NCBI RefSeq assembly: GCF_016817355.1 | Contig: NZ_JADOTT010000005.1 | Coordinates: 186,001-250,000 of the forward strand | DNA length: 64,000 nucleotides | Direction: 5' to 3' | Origin: Maricaulis parjimensis | Lineage (GTDB): Bacteria; Pseudomonadota; Alphaproteobacteria; Caulobacterales; Maricaulaceae | In this document: piece after piece, positions 8,413 through 16,555 of the stretch | How the letters are laid out: the number at the start of each line of letters is the position of its first letter | Position numbering within the stretch: the stretch's first letter is position 1 | Notes under the pieces: generated by a model | The model's input: the letters and a program-made list of their open reading frames with translations, nothing else | Told to the model about the DNA's origin: nothing | The model's database searches: none | Translations under genes and position numbers: made by a program

Positions 8413-9174
8413 GTGGACCGGAAGAGCTTCTATTTCTTCGATATCGACGAGAACATCCTGCATCTGCCGACGCGGATTCACCTGCTCAACACGGTGACCG
8501 GCGAAGAGCGGGCCATGCGCCAGCATGAGTATGAGGACATCAAGGCCTATCTCGGCGTGCCGGGCATCTGGGAAGACTGGGCGGATCCGCCGGCACGTTC
8601 CTACCGGGAATTTGCCGACGGAAAGGACCGCAATGGCGAGGAATACTTGCTGCGCGACGTCCACCGGGCGCTGGACAGTGCCCACTGGAAGGGGCCGTCC
8701 TGGGAGATTTTCAAATATGCCGTGCTCAAGCGCCGTCCGGTCGCCATCATCACGGCGCGCCAGCACTCCCGCGAGACCATCAAGGAAGGCCTGCGCATTC
8801 TGGTCGAGGCCGGGCATCTGCCGGAAGAACCGAATTATCTGGCGATCTATCCCTGCTCGAATCCGGAAATCCGGGACGAGCTGGGTCCGCACCTGACCAC
8901 GGCCGGGCTGAAGCGCCGGGCAATCCGTCAATGCGTGGAGAAGGGGCTGGAAGAATACGGCCGCAAACAGCCGCACTCCTTCGGCATGTCCGATGACGAC
9001 CTGAAGAATGTCGACCTGATCACCTCGGCCATGCTGGAGTGCAAGCTGGACTATCCGGACAAGCGCTTCTTCGTCATCTCCACCAATCGCCGCCGGCATG
9101 TGAAGATGGAAATCCTGCCGCCGCACAAGGATGAGGAAAAGCTCCGTGCGGCCGAGGATGCCTATTACGGCTAG
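8413..9174 (+). CDS. HAD-like hydrolase-fold protein
   Basis: This encodes 253 residues with a GTG start at 8413 behind AAGGAA. The HAD layout is readable: motif I FFDIDEN with Asp10 and Asp12, motif II IITARQHS with Thr114, basic residues around 168-177, and motif IV FGMSDDDLKNVD with Asp194-196. That makes a phosphatase-type activity plausible, but the substrate is unknown. A cap-like insertion lies between residues 20 and 105 (GVPGIWEDW, YLLRDVHRAL). It is the last gene of the GT9-pyrC-DUF6165 operon, so a sugar-phosphate or nucleotide substrate is a reasonable guess. I do not recognise a named subfamily. Confidence 0.75.
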   Translation: MDRKSFYFFDIDENILHLPTRIHLLNTVTGEERAMRQHEYEDIKAYLGVPGIWEDWADPPARSYREFADGKDRNGEEYLLRDVHRALDSAHWKGPSWEIFKYAVLKRRPVAIITARQHSRETIKEGLRILVEAGHLPEEPNYLAIYPCSNPEIRDELGPHLTTAGLKRRAIRQCVEKGLEEYGRKQPHSFGMSDDDLKNVDLITSAMLECKLDYPDKRFFVISTNRRRHVKMEILPPHKDEEKLRAAEDAYYG

Positions 9175-9186
9175 GGGTGTGACGGC

Positions 9187-9627
9187 CTAGTCGAAATAGG
9201 CCGAGCGCATCATTTCGGAGAGATCGCGGCCGCGATGGGCCAGGGCCCGGCGTTCCGTGTCCGCCTCGACGCCGCAGCGGGCGCGATAGCGTTGCTGGGC
9301 GCGATAGCCTTCATTGAAACTGTCGATCAGACGATCCCGGAAACGGCCATTATCAGCGGCTTCCATGGCCAGCAATTCCACCATCCGGTCACGCCAGGTC
9401 TGCACGTCGGGCCCTTCGCAGGCATAGGCGAGGTAATGCAGTTCGCCCAGCGTGTAGGCCAGATAGGGCAGGGTGCGCTCTCGATCGACGAGGTCCTCGA
9501 CCGGCGCTTCGGTCAGCACGCTGGGGTCTGTTTCACTCTGGCCACGCGGTTTTTGCGCCAGCGAGGGGCTGGCGAGCAAAAGGACAGACAGGCAGACAAG
9601 AAGAAGCGTGCGCATGGCGCGCATCAT
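9187..9627 (-). CDS. TIGR02301-family exported protein
   Basis: This small exported protein (146 residues from the ATG at 9627) belongs to an alphaproteobacterial family recognised by the GELHYLAYAC core. The N-terminus has a signal peptide (MRTLLLVCLSVLLLASPSLAQ), with cleavage after AQ. Three in-frame ATG codons (9627, 9624, 9615) are possible starts. The first overlaps the Nudix stop as ATGA and so is favoured by coupling; the last gives the most compact signal peptide. Two Cys residues (YACEG and ARCGV) may form a disulfide. The function is unknown; periplasmic location is predicted. Confidence 0.83.
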   Translation of the reverse strand: MMRAMRTLLLVCLSVLLLASPSLAQKPRGQSETDPSVLTEAPVEDLVDRERTLPYLAYTLGELHYLAYACEGPDVQTWRDRMVELLAMEAADNGRFRDRLIDSFNEGYRAQQRYRARCGVEADTERRALAHRGRDLSEMMRSAYFD

Positions 9628-10079
9628 GCGCCGGAATGTGGCGCAGTAAAGGCCTCGACGATTTCGCGGGCCCGGCCAATGACATCGCGGGTCTTGTCCC
9701 ATTGTGTCAGGGCGATGGCGTCCTCATAGGGGAAGAAGGCGGCTTCGGTGACGTCATCATCGGGGATGGGCTCGCCGCCGGTCCAGATGGCGGCAAAATC
9801 GGTGAGGACGTAATGCCAGTCGCCCGGCTGGCCCGGCTCACGCAGGCCGATACTGTCGATCACATCGATCAGGCCGAGGATCTGCGCCGTGGTGGACGTC
9901 TCTTCGGCCAGTTCGCGCAGGGCAGCCTCGGCGGCCGTCTCGCCATATTCGATCTTGCCGCCGGGCAGGGACCATTGGCCCTTATAGGGCGGTTTGCCCC
10001 GCTTGATCAGCAGAACATCCTCGCCGCGAAATACCACGATCCCGGCTCCGGCGATTGGCCGAAGCGGTTCAGCAGCCAT
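9624..10079 (-). CDS. NUDIX hydrolase
   Basis: This 151-residue Nudix-fold pyrophosphohydrolase has a complete Nudix box: Gly41, Glu47, Arg55-Glu56-Leu57 and Glu59-Glu60, in the GKIEYGET...RELAEE pattern. The substrate is probably a nucleoside diphosphate linked to another group; specificity cannot be read from the sequence. The segment before the box (QWSLPGG) is typical of the MutT/ADP-ribose-pyrophosphatase-like group. It sits downstream of bdhA on the same strand and overlaps the TIGR02301 gene through ATGA, so the three may be co-transcribed. Confidence 0.92.
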   Translation of the reverse strand: MAAEPLRPIAGAGIVVFRGEDVLLIKRGKPPYKGQWSLPGGKIEYGETAAEAALRELAEETSTTAQILGLIDVIDSIGLREPGQPGDWHYVLTDFAAIWTGGEPIPDDDVTEAAFFPYEDAIALTQWDKTRDVIGRAREIVEAFTAPHSGA

Positions 10080-10100
10080 GCCGCAAACGCGTGAATCTCG

Positions 10101-10901
10101 TCACTTCGCCGTCCATCCGCCGTCCACCGTGATCTGCGTACCATTCATATTGGCACCGGCATCGGAGACAAGATAGAGCAGCGCACCAGCGAGTTGTTCG
10201 AAGGTTACGAATTGCTTGGTCGGCTGGGCGGCGAGCATGACATCGCGCACGACTTCCTCTTCGGAAATCCCCCGCGCCTTGGCGGTGTCGGCGATCTGGT
10301 TCTCCACCAGCGGCGTCTTCACATAGCCCGGGCAGATCGCATTGCAGGTGATGCCGGTCTCGGCAATCTCCAGCGCCAGCGTCTTGGTGAAACCGATCAC
10401 GCCATGCTTGGCGGCGACATAGGCCGATTTGAAGGGTGAGGCGACCAAGCCGTGGACGGAGGCCAGGTTCACGATCCGGCCCTTGCCCTGCTTTTTCATG
10501 ACCGGCACGGCTGCCTTGCAGGCATGGAAGACGGAGGAGAGATTGATGGCGATGATCGCATCCCATTTCTCGGTCGGGAATTCATCCACCGGGGCGACAT
10601 TCTGGATGCCGGCATTGTTCAGCAGGATGTCCAGACGGCCGAATTCGCGCTCGGCATAAGCCACCATGTCGGCGATCTCGTCCGGCTTCATCATATTGGC
10701 CGGGTGATAGCGGACCTCGACGCCATGATCGGCGGCGATCTTCGCGCGCAGCGCCTCGATCTCCCCGGCATCGCCCAGTCCGTTGAGGACCACATTCGCC
10801 CCGTTCGCCGCCAGGGCCTCGGCCATCGCCGCGCCAATCCCGCTCGTCGAGCCGGTGATCACAGCCACCTGACCCGTCAGATCCGTACGAATTCCAGACA
10901 T
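10101..10901 (-). CDS. bdhA: 3-hydroxybutyrate dehydrogenase (SDR family)
   Basis: This 266-residue short-chain dehydrogenase interconverts 3-hydroxybutyrate and acetoacetate with NAD, linking polyhydroxybutyrate or ketone-body metabolism to acetyl-CoA. The motifs TGSTSGIG (16-23), NNAG (95-98), catalytic Ser148, and Tyr161-x3-Lys165 are in place. The NAGIQNVAPVDEFP and VHGLVASPFKSAYVAAKHG segments and the substrate-binding tail AAQPTKQFV match 3-hydroxybutyrate dehydrogenases specifically. The length is normal. It heads a probable minus-strand unit with the Nudix gene; a repeat-rich gap lies upstream. Confidence 0.93.
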   Translation of the reverse strand: MSGIRTDLTGQVAVITGSTSGIGAAMAEALAANGANVVLNGLGDAGEIEALRAKIAADHGVEVRYHPANMMKPDEIADMVAYAEREFGRLDILLNNAGIQNVAPVDEFPTEKWDAIIAINLSSVFHACKAAVPVMKKQGKGRIVNLASVHGLVASPFKSAYVAAKHGVIGFTKTLALEIAETGITCNAICPGYVKTPLVENQIADTAKARGISEEEVVRDVMLAAQPTKQFVTFEQLAGALLYLVSDAGANMNGTQITVDGGWTAK

Positions 10902-11002
10902 GAATGACCCTTCAACTTTGTGCTCGCGCCAAGAAAGGGGATTGGCGTTCGCGGGTCAAGCCAGCGTGCAGGACATCCGCGTGTTTCGAAGCGAACACAC
11001 TC

Positions 11003-11123
11003 CATTTTTCCCGGAAGCGCGGCAGCGCTGTCCGGGATCAACCGGAGACTCATCGTCTGAAATTACGTGCGGTTGGTCCCGGAACTCCGTCCGGCTATCG
11101 CCGGACTGCGTCCGGGAAAAATG
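11003..11123. repeat. Dispersed inverted-repeat element, CATTTTTCCCGGA-ended type
   Basis: CATTTTTCCCGGA (11003-11015) and TCCGGGAAAAATG (11111-11123) are exact 13-base inverted repeats. The interior carries further dyads (GTCCCGGAACTCCGTCCGG near 11075). It is similar to the element at 3498-3601. Confidence 0.7.
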
Positions 11124-11150
11124 AGTCAGTCCTGCATGCAGGCGAGCACA

Positions 11151-11178
11151 GGTCCACCGGACAAGCCGGGGGATGACG
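11151..11178. repeat. Half REP-like element, copy B
   Basis: The 28 bases match the right half of copy A (4712-4739) with a single mismatch and end in GGGATGACG. The left arm is missing, so this is a truncated copy or a recombination product next to the preceding element. Confidence 0.65.
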
Positions 11179-11197
11179 GCATGAGGGGGGCGATAAT

Positions 11198-11983
11198 CTA
11201 CGCCGCTTTCGCTGGCGCCGGCTGGGGCCGGGTGAAGAGCAGGTTGTCGCCCTTGCTCCCGTCCGGCTCGAACCGGTAGCCGCCGGCGTCGAACTTCACC
11301 AGGTCGGCCGGGTCGGAGATGCGGTTTTCGATCGCCCAGCGGGCCATCATGCCGCGGGCTTTCTTGGCGTAGACCATGAGGGCGCGCAGCTGGCCGTCTT
11401 TTTCTTCCTTGAAGACCGGCGTGATGATGCGGGCTTTCAGCGTCTTCTTGTCGACGGATTTGAAATACTCGTTGGAGGCCAGGTTGAGGACGACGGGTTC
11501 AGCCTCACCCTCCATCAGGCCATTGAGTTCTTGGCCGATCTTTTTGCCCCAGAAATCATACAGGTTCTCGCCGCGGCGCGTGTGCAGCTTGCGGCCCATT
11601 TCCAGGCGGTAGGGGTGGATGGCATCCAGCGGACGCAGCGCGCCATACATGCCGGACAGGATGCGCAGATGATCCTGGGCATAGGCCAGGTCATCCTCGG
11701 ACATCGTCGCCGCATCGAGACCGCGATAGACCTCGCCATTGAAGGCCAGGGCGGCCTGTTTCTCGCCCGGCTGATCGGCATCGAAGACCTGGAACCGCTC
11801 ACGATTGAGCTGGGCCAGATCCTCATTGATCCCCATCATGGATTTCAGCTTGGAGACGGTGAGCTGACGGGTCGTCTTGGACAGGATGCGCGTATCATCA
11901 ATCAGCGACGGGGTCGTGGACGGCAGGGCGCGCTCGACCGGGTCGAAATTCATGTTTTTCGCGGGCGACAACAGAATCAGCAT
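11198..11983 (-). CDS. yaaA: Peroxide-stress protein YaaA
   Basis: This is a 261-residue protein of the YaaA (DUF328) family, which limits intracellular iron and so Fenton damage during peroxide stress. The MLILLSPAKNM start, FNGEVYRGLDA, LSGMYGALRPLD, PYRLEMG and LYDFWGKKI segments are diagnostic. The ATG at 11983 is chosen because AAGGAG lies eight bases upstream. The ATG at 11989 is too close to that sequence, and E. coli YaaA also begins MLIL. The length is normal and the gene appears monocistronic. The C-terminus ends in a short Ala/Pro tail. Confidence 0.95.
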   Translation of the reverse strand: MLILLSPAKNMNFDPVERALPSTTPSLIDDTRILSKTTRQLTVSKLKSMMGINEDLAQLNRERFQVFDADQPGEKQAALAFNGEVYRGLDAATMSEDDLAYAQDHLRILSGMYGALRPLDAIHPYRLEMGRKLHTRRGENLYDFWGKKIGQELNGLMEGEAEPVVLNLASNEYFKSVDKKTLKARIITPVFKEEKDGQLRALMVYAKKARGMMARWAIENRISDPADLVKFDAGGYRFEPDGSKGDNLLFTRPQPAPAKAA

Positions 11984-12077
11984 GGACATTCTCCTTGGCC
12001 TCCAAGGATAGGGAGGGCGTCCACGGGTTTCCAGTCGGGCAGCCGCTGAAATGATTTATGGGGTGGATAGAGGGAGG

Positions 12078-12560
12078 CTATGGGGCCGCCGGGGTGCAGG
12101 GCATGAGCGTACCGTCGGGCAGGTGATCGCCGCGAACCCGGCGGAAGCGTCCGCCATCGGCCGGCCGCTCCTCGCGGGAGGCGAAGGTGAGGCCCCTGAA
12201 TTCACCGCCGAGATAGCGCACGGAATAGCGGTCGCGCACGAAGAGGGCTTCGCCGTTTTCATCGAGGCGATACCAGGTCCAGAAAGTGCTCTCCAGCCGC
12301 CCGTCCACGCCCGCCATCCGTTCAGCATGCACGAGTTCGCGCTCATACAGGGGGGACGTGTGGACGGTTTCACCGTCCCGGATGAAGTCGATCCGCTCTT
12401 CGCTGAACCGGATCAGGTCGCGCTCACCGGTGCAGCCGGCCCCGTTTTCCCAGCCCCAGTCTCCCAGGGCGAGAGCCTGTTCGCCAATGTCTGAGGGCTG
12501 GCGGGCCTCGCAGGCCGTCAGGACGAGGGAGCAAATCAGGACGGCAAGCAGACGCGGCAT
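12078..12560 (-). CDS. Hypothetical lipoprotein
   Basis: This is a 160-residue predicted lipoprotein. The start at 12560 (with GGAG upstream) gives a short signal peptide ending in the lipobox LTAC, so lipidation at Cys17 is expected. The mature part has Cys residues at GAGCTG and MPCTP that could pair, and a DWGWENGAGCTGERDLIRF opening. The S41 peptidase lipoprotein at 29454-30860 opens with a comparable layout (DYGWILEIGPAG, then GCYRT). I do not recognise a family. It is probably anchored in the outer or inner membrane facing the periplasm and transcribed alone. Confidence 0.75.
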   Translation of the reverse strand: MPRLLAVLICSLVLTACEARQPSDIGEQALALGDWGWENGAGCTGERDLIRFSEERIDFIRDGETVHTSPLYERELVHAERMAGVDGRLESTFWTWYRLDENGEALFVRDRYSVRYLGGEFRGLTFASREERPADGGRFRRVRGDHLPDGTLMPCTPAAP

Positions 12561-12664
12561 GCGGATCTCCAGGAACCGGCTGAGAATATCCACGCAACAG
12601 ACGTGGAGCGCCATCCCCGAAATGGGGGGCTTGGCGCTTCACTCACGCATCTCTCTTTCTTCCC

Positions 12665-12803
12665 GTCATCCCACGGTCGCTGCGCAGCAGTGATCCGGGG
12701 GACCTTAGCTAACGGGGTTGCGAGTTGTCGCCTGTGGCGGAGTTCGCCTTTCCAACAGGCGAGCGCAGGTCCCCCGGATGCCCTTCGGGCACCGTGGGAT
12801 GAC
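12665..12803. repeat. REP-like palindromic element, copy C
   Basis: GTCATCCCACGG (12665-12676) pairs exactly with CCGTGGGATGAC (12792-12803). Inside are a second dyad ATCCGGGGGACC / GGTCCCCCGGAT and a hypervariable centre. It fills the gap between the lipoprotein gene and the FAD-linked oxidase gene. Confidence 0.75.
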
Positions 12804-12820
12804 TGTGGAGATTGTCCGGC

Positions 12821-14233
12821 CTACCCCAACAAAACCCGCGGATTCATGATGCCCTTGGGGTCCAGTGCGGTCTTGATGGCGCGCATCACGGCGACATCGA
12901 CCGGCTTGCGGCCGGAGAGTTCCTCGCGCTTGAGGATGCCGATGCCGTGTTCCGCCGAGATGGAGCCGCCATAGCTGTCCACCATGTCATAGACGCGGGA
13001 GGAGATGGCCTTGGCGTTTTCCAGGATGTCGGCACCGGCGGTATCGCGCGTGGTGACATTGAAGTGGACATTGCCATCGCCGACATGGCCGAACGCAATG
13101 ACCAGCGTGTTGTCGAACTCGGCCTCCACGGCTTGTGTGGCCTGCGCCATGAAGGCCGGCATTTTGGAGACCGGGATGGAGATGTCGTGTTTCACGGCCT
13201 TGCCCTGGGCGCGTTCGGCCTCGGCGATGGTTTCACGCAGACGCCAGAAATCGTGGATCTGGCTGTCATTTTCGGCGAGGGCGGCATCCTGGACGAGGCC
13301 GGCTTCGAATCCGGCTTCCAGAGCGGCTTCCATCGTCTCGCGCGCGCCTTCCGGCCGCCCGAAACTCATCTCGCAGACGACATACCAGGGATGAGCCTCG
13401 CCCAGCGGGTCGCGCGTGTTGGGAACATGGTCGAGCACGAGTTCCAGCGCCATGCGCGGCATCAGCTCGAAGGCCGTCACGGCACCGCCGGAGACTTTCT
13501 TGGCCATGCCCAGGAATTTCACGGCCTCGTCCGCGGAGTTGAGGCCGATGAAGGCCAGTTCCATCCGGCCCGGACGCGGGAAGAGTTTCAGCGTGGCGGC
13601 GGTGATAATGCCCAGCGTGCCCTCGGCACCGATCAGCAATTGCTTGAGATCATAGCCAGTATTGTCCTTGCGCAGGCCCGTCAGCCCGGTCCAGATCGTG
13701 CCGTCGGGCAGCACGGCTTCCAGGCCAAGGACCAGTTCGCGCGTCATGCCATAGCGCAGGACATGCACGCCGCCGGCATTGGTGGAGATCAGCCCGCCAA
13801 TCATCGCCGAGCCCTGGGAGCCCAGGGAGAGCGGGAAGAGACGGTCCACGCCCTCAGCCGTCTTCTGCAGGTTTTCCAGAACGCAGCCGGCCTCGACCGT
13901 CATTGAATCATTGTCGACATCGATCTCGCGCACGCCGGTCATGCGCTTCAGCGTGATCAGGACTTCGCCCTGCGGCGTGGCGGCCCCGCACAGGGAGGTA
14001 TTGCCGCCCTGGGGCGTGATCGCGACACCGGCCTCGGCGCAGAGCTTCACCGCGGCGGCGACCTCCTGCGTAGTGGCCGGTTTGAGCAGGATGGGCGTGG
14101 CGCCCTGATAGCGGCCGCGCCAGTCGGCGACATGCGGTTCCAGCTCGTGCGGATCCTGGCTCCAGCCTTTCGGACCGAGCGTCTCTTTCAAACGGTCGAG
14201 CAGATCGGTGGGCAGGGAAACAGGCGCGGTCAT
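12821..14233 (-). CDS. FAD-binding 2-hydroxyacid dehydrogenase (D-lactate / D-2-hydroxyglutarate type)
   Basis: This is a 470-residue flavoprotein of the vanillyl-alcohol-oxidase/GlcD superfamily. The N-terminal FAD-binding part has TPQGGNTSLCG (near residue 72) and the SLGSQGSAMIGGLISTNAGG segment. The C-terminal FAD-linked-oxidase domain has AFGHVGDGNVHFN with the metal-binding His pair, and SISAEHGIG. These fit D-2-hydroxyglutarate or D-lactate dehydrogenases; the substrate cannot be fixed from the sequence. It is read six bases behind tsaC on the same strand and probably in one unit with tsaC, yceI and the cytochrome b561 gene. Confidence 0.9.
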   Translation of the reverse strand: MTAPVSLPTDLLDRLKETLGPKGWSQDPHELEPHVADWRGRYQGATPILLKPATTQEVAAAVKLCAEAGVAITPQGGNTSLCGAATPQGEVLITLKRMTGVREIDVDNDSMTVEAGCVLENLQKTAEGVDRLFPLSLGSQGSAMIGGLISTNAGGVHVLRYGMTRELVLGLEAVLPDGTIWTGLTGLRKDNTGYDLKQLLIGAEGTLGIITAATLKLFPRPGRMELAFIGLNSADEAVKFLGMAKKVSGGAVTAFELMPRMALELVLDHVPNTRDPLGEAHPWYVVCEMSFGRPEGARETMEAALEAGFEAGLVQDAALAENDSQIHDFWRLRETIAEAERAQGKAVKHDISIPVSKMPAFMAQATQAVEAEFDNTLVIAFGHVGDGNVHFNVTTRDTAGADILENAKAISSRVYDMVDSYGGSISAEHGIGILKREELSGRKPVDVAVMRAIKTALDPKGIMNPRVLLG

Positions 14234-14239
14234 GGCAGG

Positions 14240-15181
14240 TCAGTCCTTCGGGGCGGCAGCACGCTGCAGCCGGTCATTGATGGCTTCACCCAAGCCCCGA
14301 TCCGGGATGGGCGCAACCGCGATTGCGTCAGGATGGCGGGAATCGATCTCGCGAAGTGCAGCAAACAGGCGGGTTGCCGCTTCGACGAGATCACCGCTCT
14401 CGGACAAGTTGAGATCGCCACCGATCTCGCCAAACCCGATCAGGAGTTCGCCGGGGCGTTTTTCTGTCGCGTTGAGGCGCACTTTCGCATCCGGCGCGTA
14501 GTGGCTTTTCAGCATGCCGGGACTGGCCAGCGGCGCATCGGCCTCCGGCCGGGCCAGCGGGCCGGTGATCGGTTCGATCTGCACGCGATCCAGACCGCCG
14601 GGGCGCAACAGGATGGCCCTGTCGCCATCAATGGCCACGACCGTGGATTCCACGCCGACCGGACAGGCCCCGCCATCGAGGATGAGGTCGACCTTGTCAC
14701 CCAGGCCTTCAGCAACATGCCGGGCCGTGGTCGGGCTGATCGAGCCGGACGGGTTCGCGCTGGGGGCGACAAGGGGTTTGCCGAATTCGGCGAGCAGGGC
14801 TTTGGCCGCCGGATGCGCCGGTGCGCGCAGGGCAATCGTGTCGAGGCCCGCATTGGCAATGTCGGCGATGTCAGCGTCCGGCCTCTTCGGCAGGACAAGG
14901 GTCAGCGGGCCGGGCCAGTAGGTGCTGGCCAGTTTCGCGCCGAGTTCCGGCCAGTCTGCGACCGTTTTCGCCATTTTCGGGCCGGTGACATGGGCGATCA
15001 GCGGATTGAAACTCGGCCGGCCCTTGGCGGCGTAGAGACGTGCTACGGCGTCGGCATTGGCGGCATCCGCGGCCAGGCCATAGACCGTCTCTGTCGGCAT
15101 GGCGACAAGCCCGCCGCGCCGCAGGATGTCTGCGGCTTCGGCGATGGCTTCGGCGTTGGCGGGTTTGATCGGCGCGGTCAT
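14240..15181 (-). CDS. tsaC: L-threonylcarbamoyladenylate synthase (Sua5 type)
   Basis: This 313-residue enzyme makes threonylcarbamoyl-AMP for the t6A modification of tRNAs that read ANN codons. The YrdC/Sua5 catalytic domain (residues about 10-200) shows MPTETVYGLAADA, KGRPSFNPL, the WPGPLTLVL strand, and the PSANPSGSISPT segment. The extra C-terminal Sua5 domain (about 215-310), which starts after SPGMLKSHYAP, marks it as the long Sua5 form and not the short TsaC form. It is essential in most bacteria. It is followed at six bases by the FAD-linked oxidase gene. Confidence 0.95.
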   Translation of the reverse strand: MTAPIKPANAEAIAEAADILRRGGLVAMPTETVYGLAADAANADAVARLYAAKGRPSFNPLIAHVTGPKMAKTVADWPELGAKLASTYWPGPLTLVLPKRPDADIADIANAGLDTIALRAPAHPAAKALLAEFGKPLVAPSANPSGSISPTTARHVAEGLGDKVDLILDGGACPVGVESTVVAIDGDRAILLRPGGLDRVQIEPITGPLARPEADAPLASPGMLKSHYAPDAKVRLNATEKRPGELLIGFGEIGGDLNLSESGDLVEAATRLFAALREIDSRHPDAIAVAPIPDRGLGEAINDRLQRAAAPKD

Positions 15182-15231
15182 GAGGCGTCAGCTAGGCCCG
15201 CCAGCGCAGGCTGGCAAGCCTGTTTGCCCGA

Positions 15232-15774
15232 TTATTGCGCGGCGTCCGCTTCGATATGCAGGATGAGGGTGACTTCGCTGGCCGCCGACCCCCAGCTGGA
15301 TGAGCCGACACCATAGTCGGCGCGGGCGAGGGTATAGCGGCTGTCGGCGACAGCGCGCCCATCGGTGATCTCGAGCGTGAAGGGCAGGATGATGTCCTGG
15401 CCGGAACCGGCCATGCTCAGCACACCATGCGCTTCATAACCGGTCTCCGTGGCGCGGATATCGTCGGAGATGAAAGTCGCGGCCTCGTGTTCAACCGGGT
15501 TCAGACCGGAATTGGACAGCATGGACTGATCCATCTGGACATTGCCGGTCGAACCGCTGGCGGTCAGGACGCGCGCCTCGATACGGGCTGCTTCCAGATT
15601 GTCCGGGTCCAGCGTGATGTCCGCATGCCAGTCCGGAAACTCGCCCGCGACCATTGCACCGGACACACGCGTTTCGAAACCGACCGAGCTGGCCTCGGTG
15701 TCGACGGTCCAGTCCTGCGCAAAGGCCGGCGCGGCAACGAGCAGGGGGGCGAAAGCAAAAACGCGACGCAACAT
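15232..15774 (-). CDS. YceI family periplasmic protein
   Basis: This is a 180-residue exported YceI lipocalin-like protein, a fold that binds polyisoprenoids in the periplasm. A signal peptide (RRVFAFAPLLVAAPAFAQ) is cleaved near residue 19, followed by the family opening DWTVDTEASSVGFET. Central VEHEAATFISDDIR and the late LARADYGVGSSSW match the group. It starts three bases after the stop of the cytochrome b561 gene. This cytochrome b561-YceI pairing is common in proteobacteria and suggests a joint role in membrane redox or isoprenoid-quinone handling. Confidence 0.93.
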   Translation of the reverse strand: MLRRVFAFAPLLVAAPAFAQDWTVDTEASSVGFETRVSGAMVAGEFPDWHADITLDPDNLEAARIEARVLTASGSTGNVQMDQSMLSNSGLNPVEHEAATFISDDIRATETGYEAHGVLSMAGSGQDIILPFTLEITDGRAVADSRYTLARADYGVGSSSWGSAASEVTLILHIEADAAQ

Positions 15775-15777
15775 GGT

Positions 15778-16359
15778 TCAGCCTTTCAGGAAGGGCAGCG
15801 GGATCATGCGGCCCAGCAGGCCGTCCTTGTCCAGGAATTGGTGTTTCAGCGCGGCGCCCGCATGCAGCACCCACAGGATCAGGATCGGCCAACCGCCCGC
15901 TCCATGTATGGAGCCGGACACTTCGTGCAAGCCCTCGCTCTGCGGCACGGGCAGGCGCGGCATGGTCATGTCGGGATTGTTGAACAGGAACGAGTCGAAC
16001 TCGGAGGCCGAGGCTGCGATCCAGCCCAGGATCGGCATGCCGATCATGATGACGTAGAACAGGCCGTGCACGGCATGGGCGGCCATTTTCTCCCAGGGCT
16101 TCATGCCCTCGGGCATGCCCGGTGCCTTGTGTGTCAGCCGCCAGGCGAGGCGGGCCAGCGAGAGAAAGAGGATCAGCAGACCGATCGTCTTGTGCCAGTT
16201 ATAGGCCTGCAGGACCTGGTCGATCGGGACAATGCCCTCGCGGAAGCCATGGCTGAGGTCTTCCATGTACCAGCCGAAAAAGACCATGCCGATCAGCAGG
16301 GCCGCGATGACCCAGTGCAGGATGATGGCGATGGCGGTGTAGCGGGGCGTGTCGGTCAT
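15778..16359 (-). CDS. Cytochrome b561 family membrane protein
   Basis: This is a 193-residue, four-helix, di-haem b membrane protein that moves electrons between quinones and periplasmic acceptors. The start at 16359 gives MTDTPRYTAIAIILHWVIAALL, the usual first helix with the haem-ligating His in LHW. A further His lies in YNWHKTIG, and later helices carry HAVHGLFYVIMIGMPILGW and HGAGGWPILILWVLHAGAALKH. An upstream in-frame start at 16458 would only add non-membrane residues. It is first in a probable unit with yceI, tsaC and the FAD-linked oxidase gene. Confidence 0.93.
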   Translation of the reverse strand: MTDTPRYTAIAIILHWVIAALLIGMVFFGWYMEDLSHGFREGIVPIDQVLQAYNWHKTIGLLILFLSLARLAWRLTHKAPGMPEGMKPWEKMAAHAVHGLFYVIMIGMPILGWIAASASEFDSFLFNNPDMTMPRLPVPQSEGLHEVSGSIHGAGGWPILILWVLHAGAALKHQFLDKDGLLGRMIPLPFLKG

Positions 16360-16467
16360 GTCGGTCCCTTTCGCAAGGCAGGCGAAGCTGCGCGTTGCGT
16401 TCAGGTATGCACCCTGTCGCCGCGTCCGAAAAGCCACAGCTTGTCGCAGCTTGAACAAAACACTGTT

Positions 16468-16488
16468 TCCGGATTCGCATCATCCGGA
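16468..16488. promoter_or_regulatory. Candidate operator palindrome in a divergent promoter region
   Basis: TCCGGAT-N7-ATCCGGA is an exact 7+7 dyad in the 196-base gap between the divergent cytochrome b561 and acyl-CoA dehydrogenase genes. The size and spacing suit a dimeric repressor of the TetR type, which often controls fatty-acid genes, but no matching regulator gene is adjacent. Confidence 0.4.
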
Positions 16489-16555
16489 CGAAACGCTATG
16501 TTCCCGCGCAGACAAAACAAGAAACAAACCCCAGAACACTGATCGGAGGTCGGCC

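Larger units (their letters stand above)
10902..11197. other. Non-coding gap between bdhA and yaaA holding two repeat types
   Basis: This 296-base region has no convincing gene. It contains the CATTTTTCCCGGA inverted-repeat element (11003-11123) directly followed by half of a REP-like element (11151-11178). The promoter of bdhA should lie in the part next to 10901, but I see no clear consensus. Confidence 0.6.
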
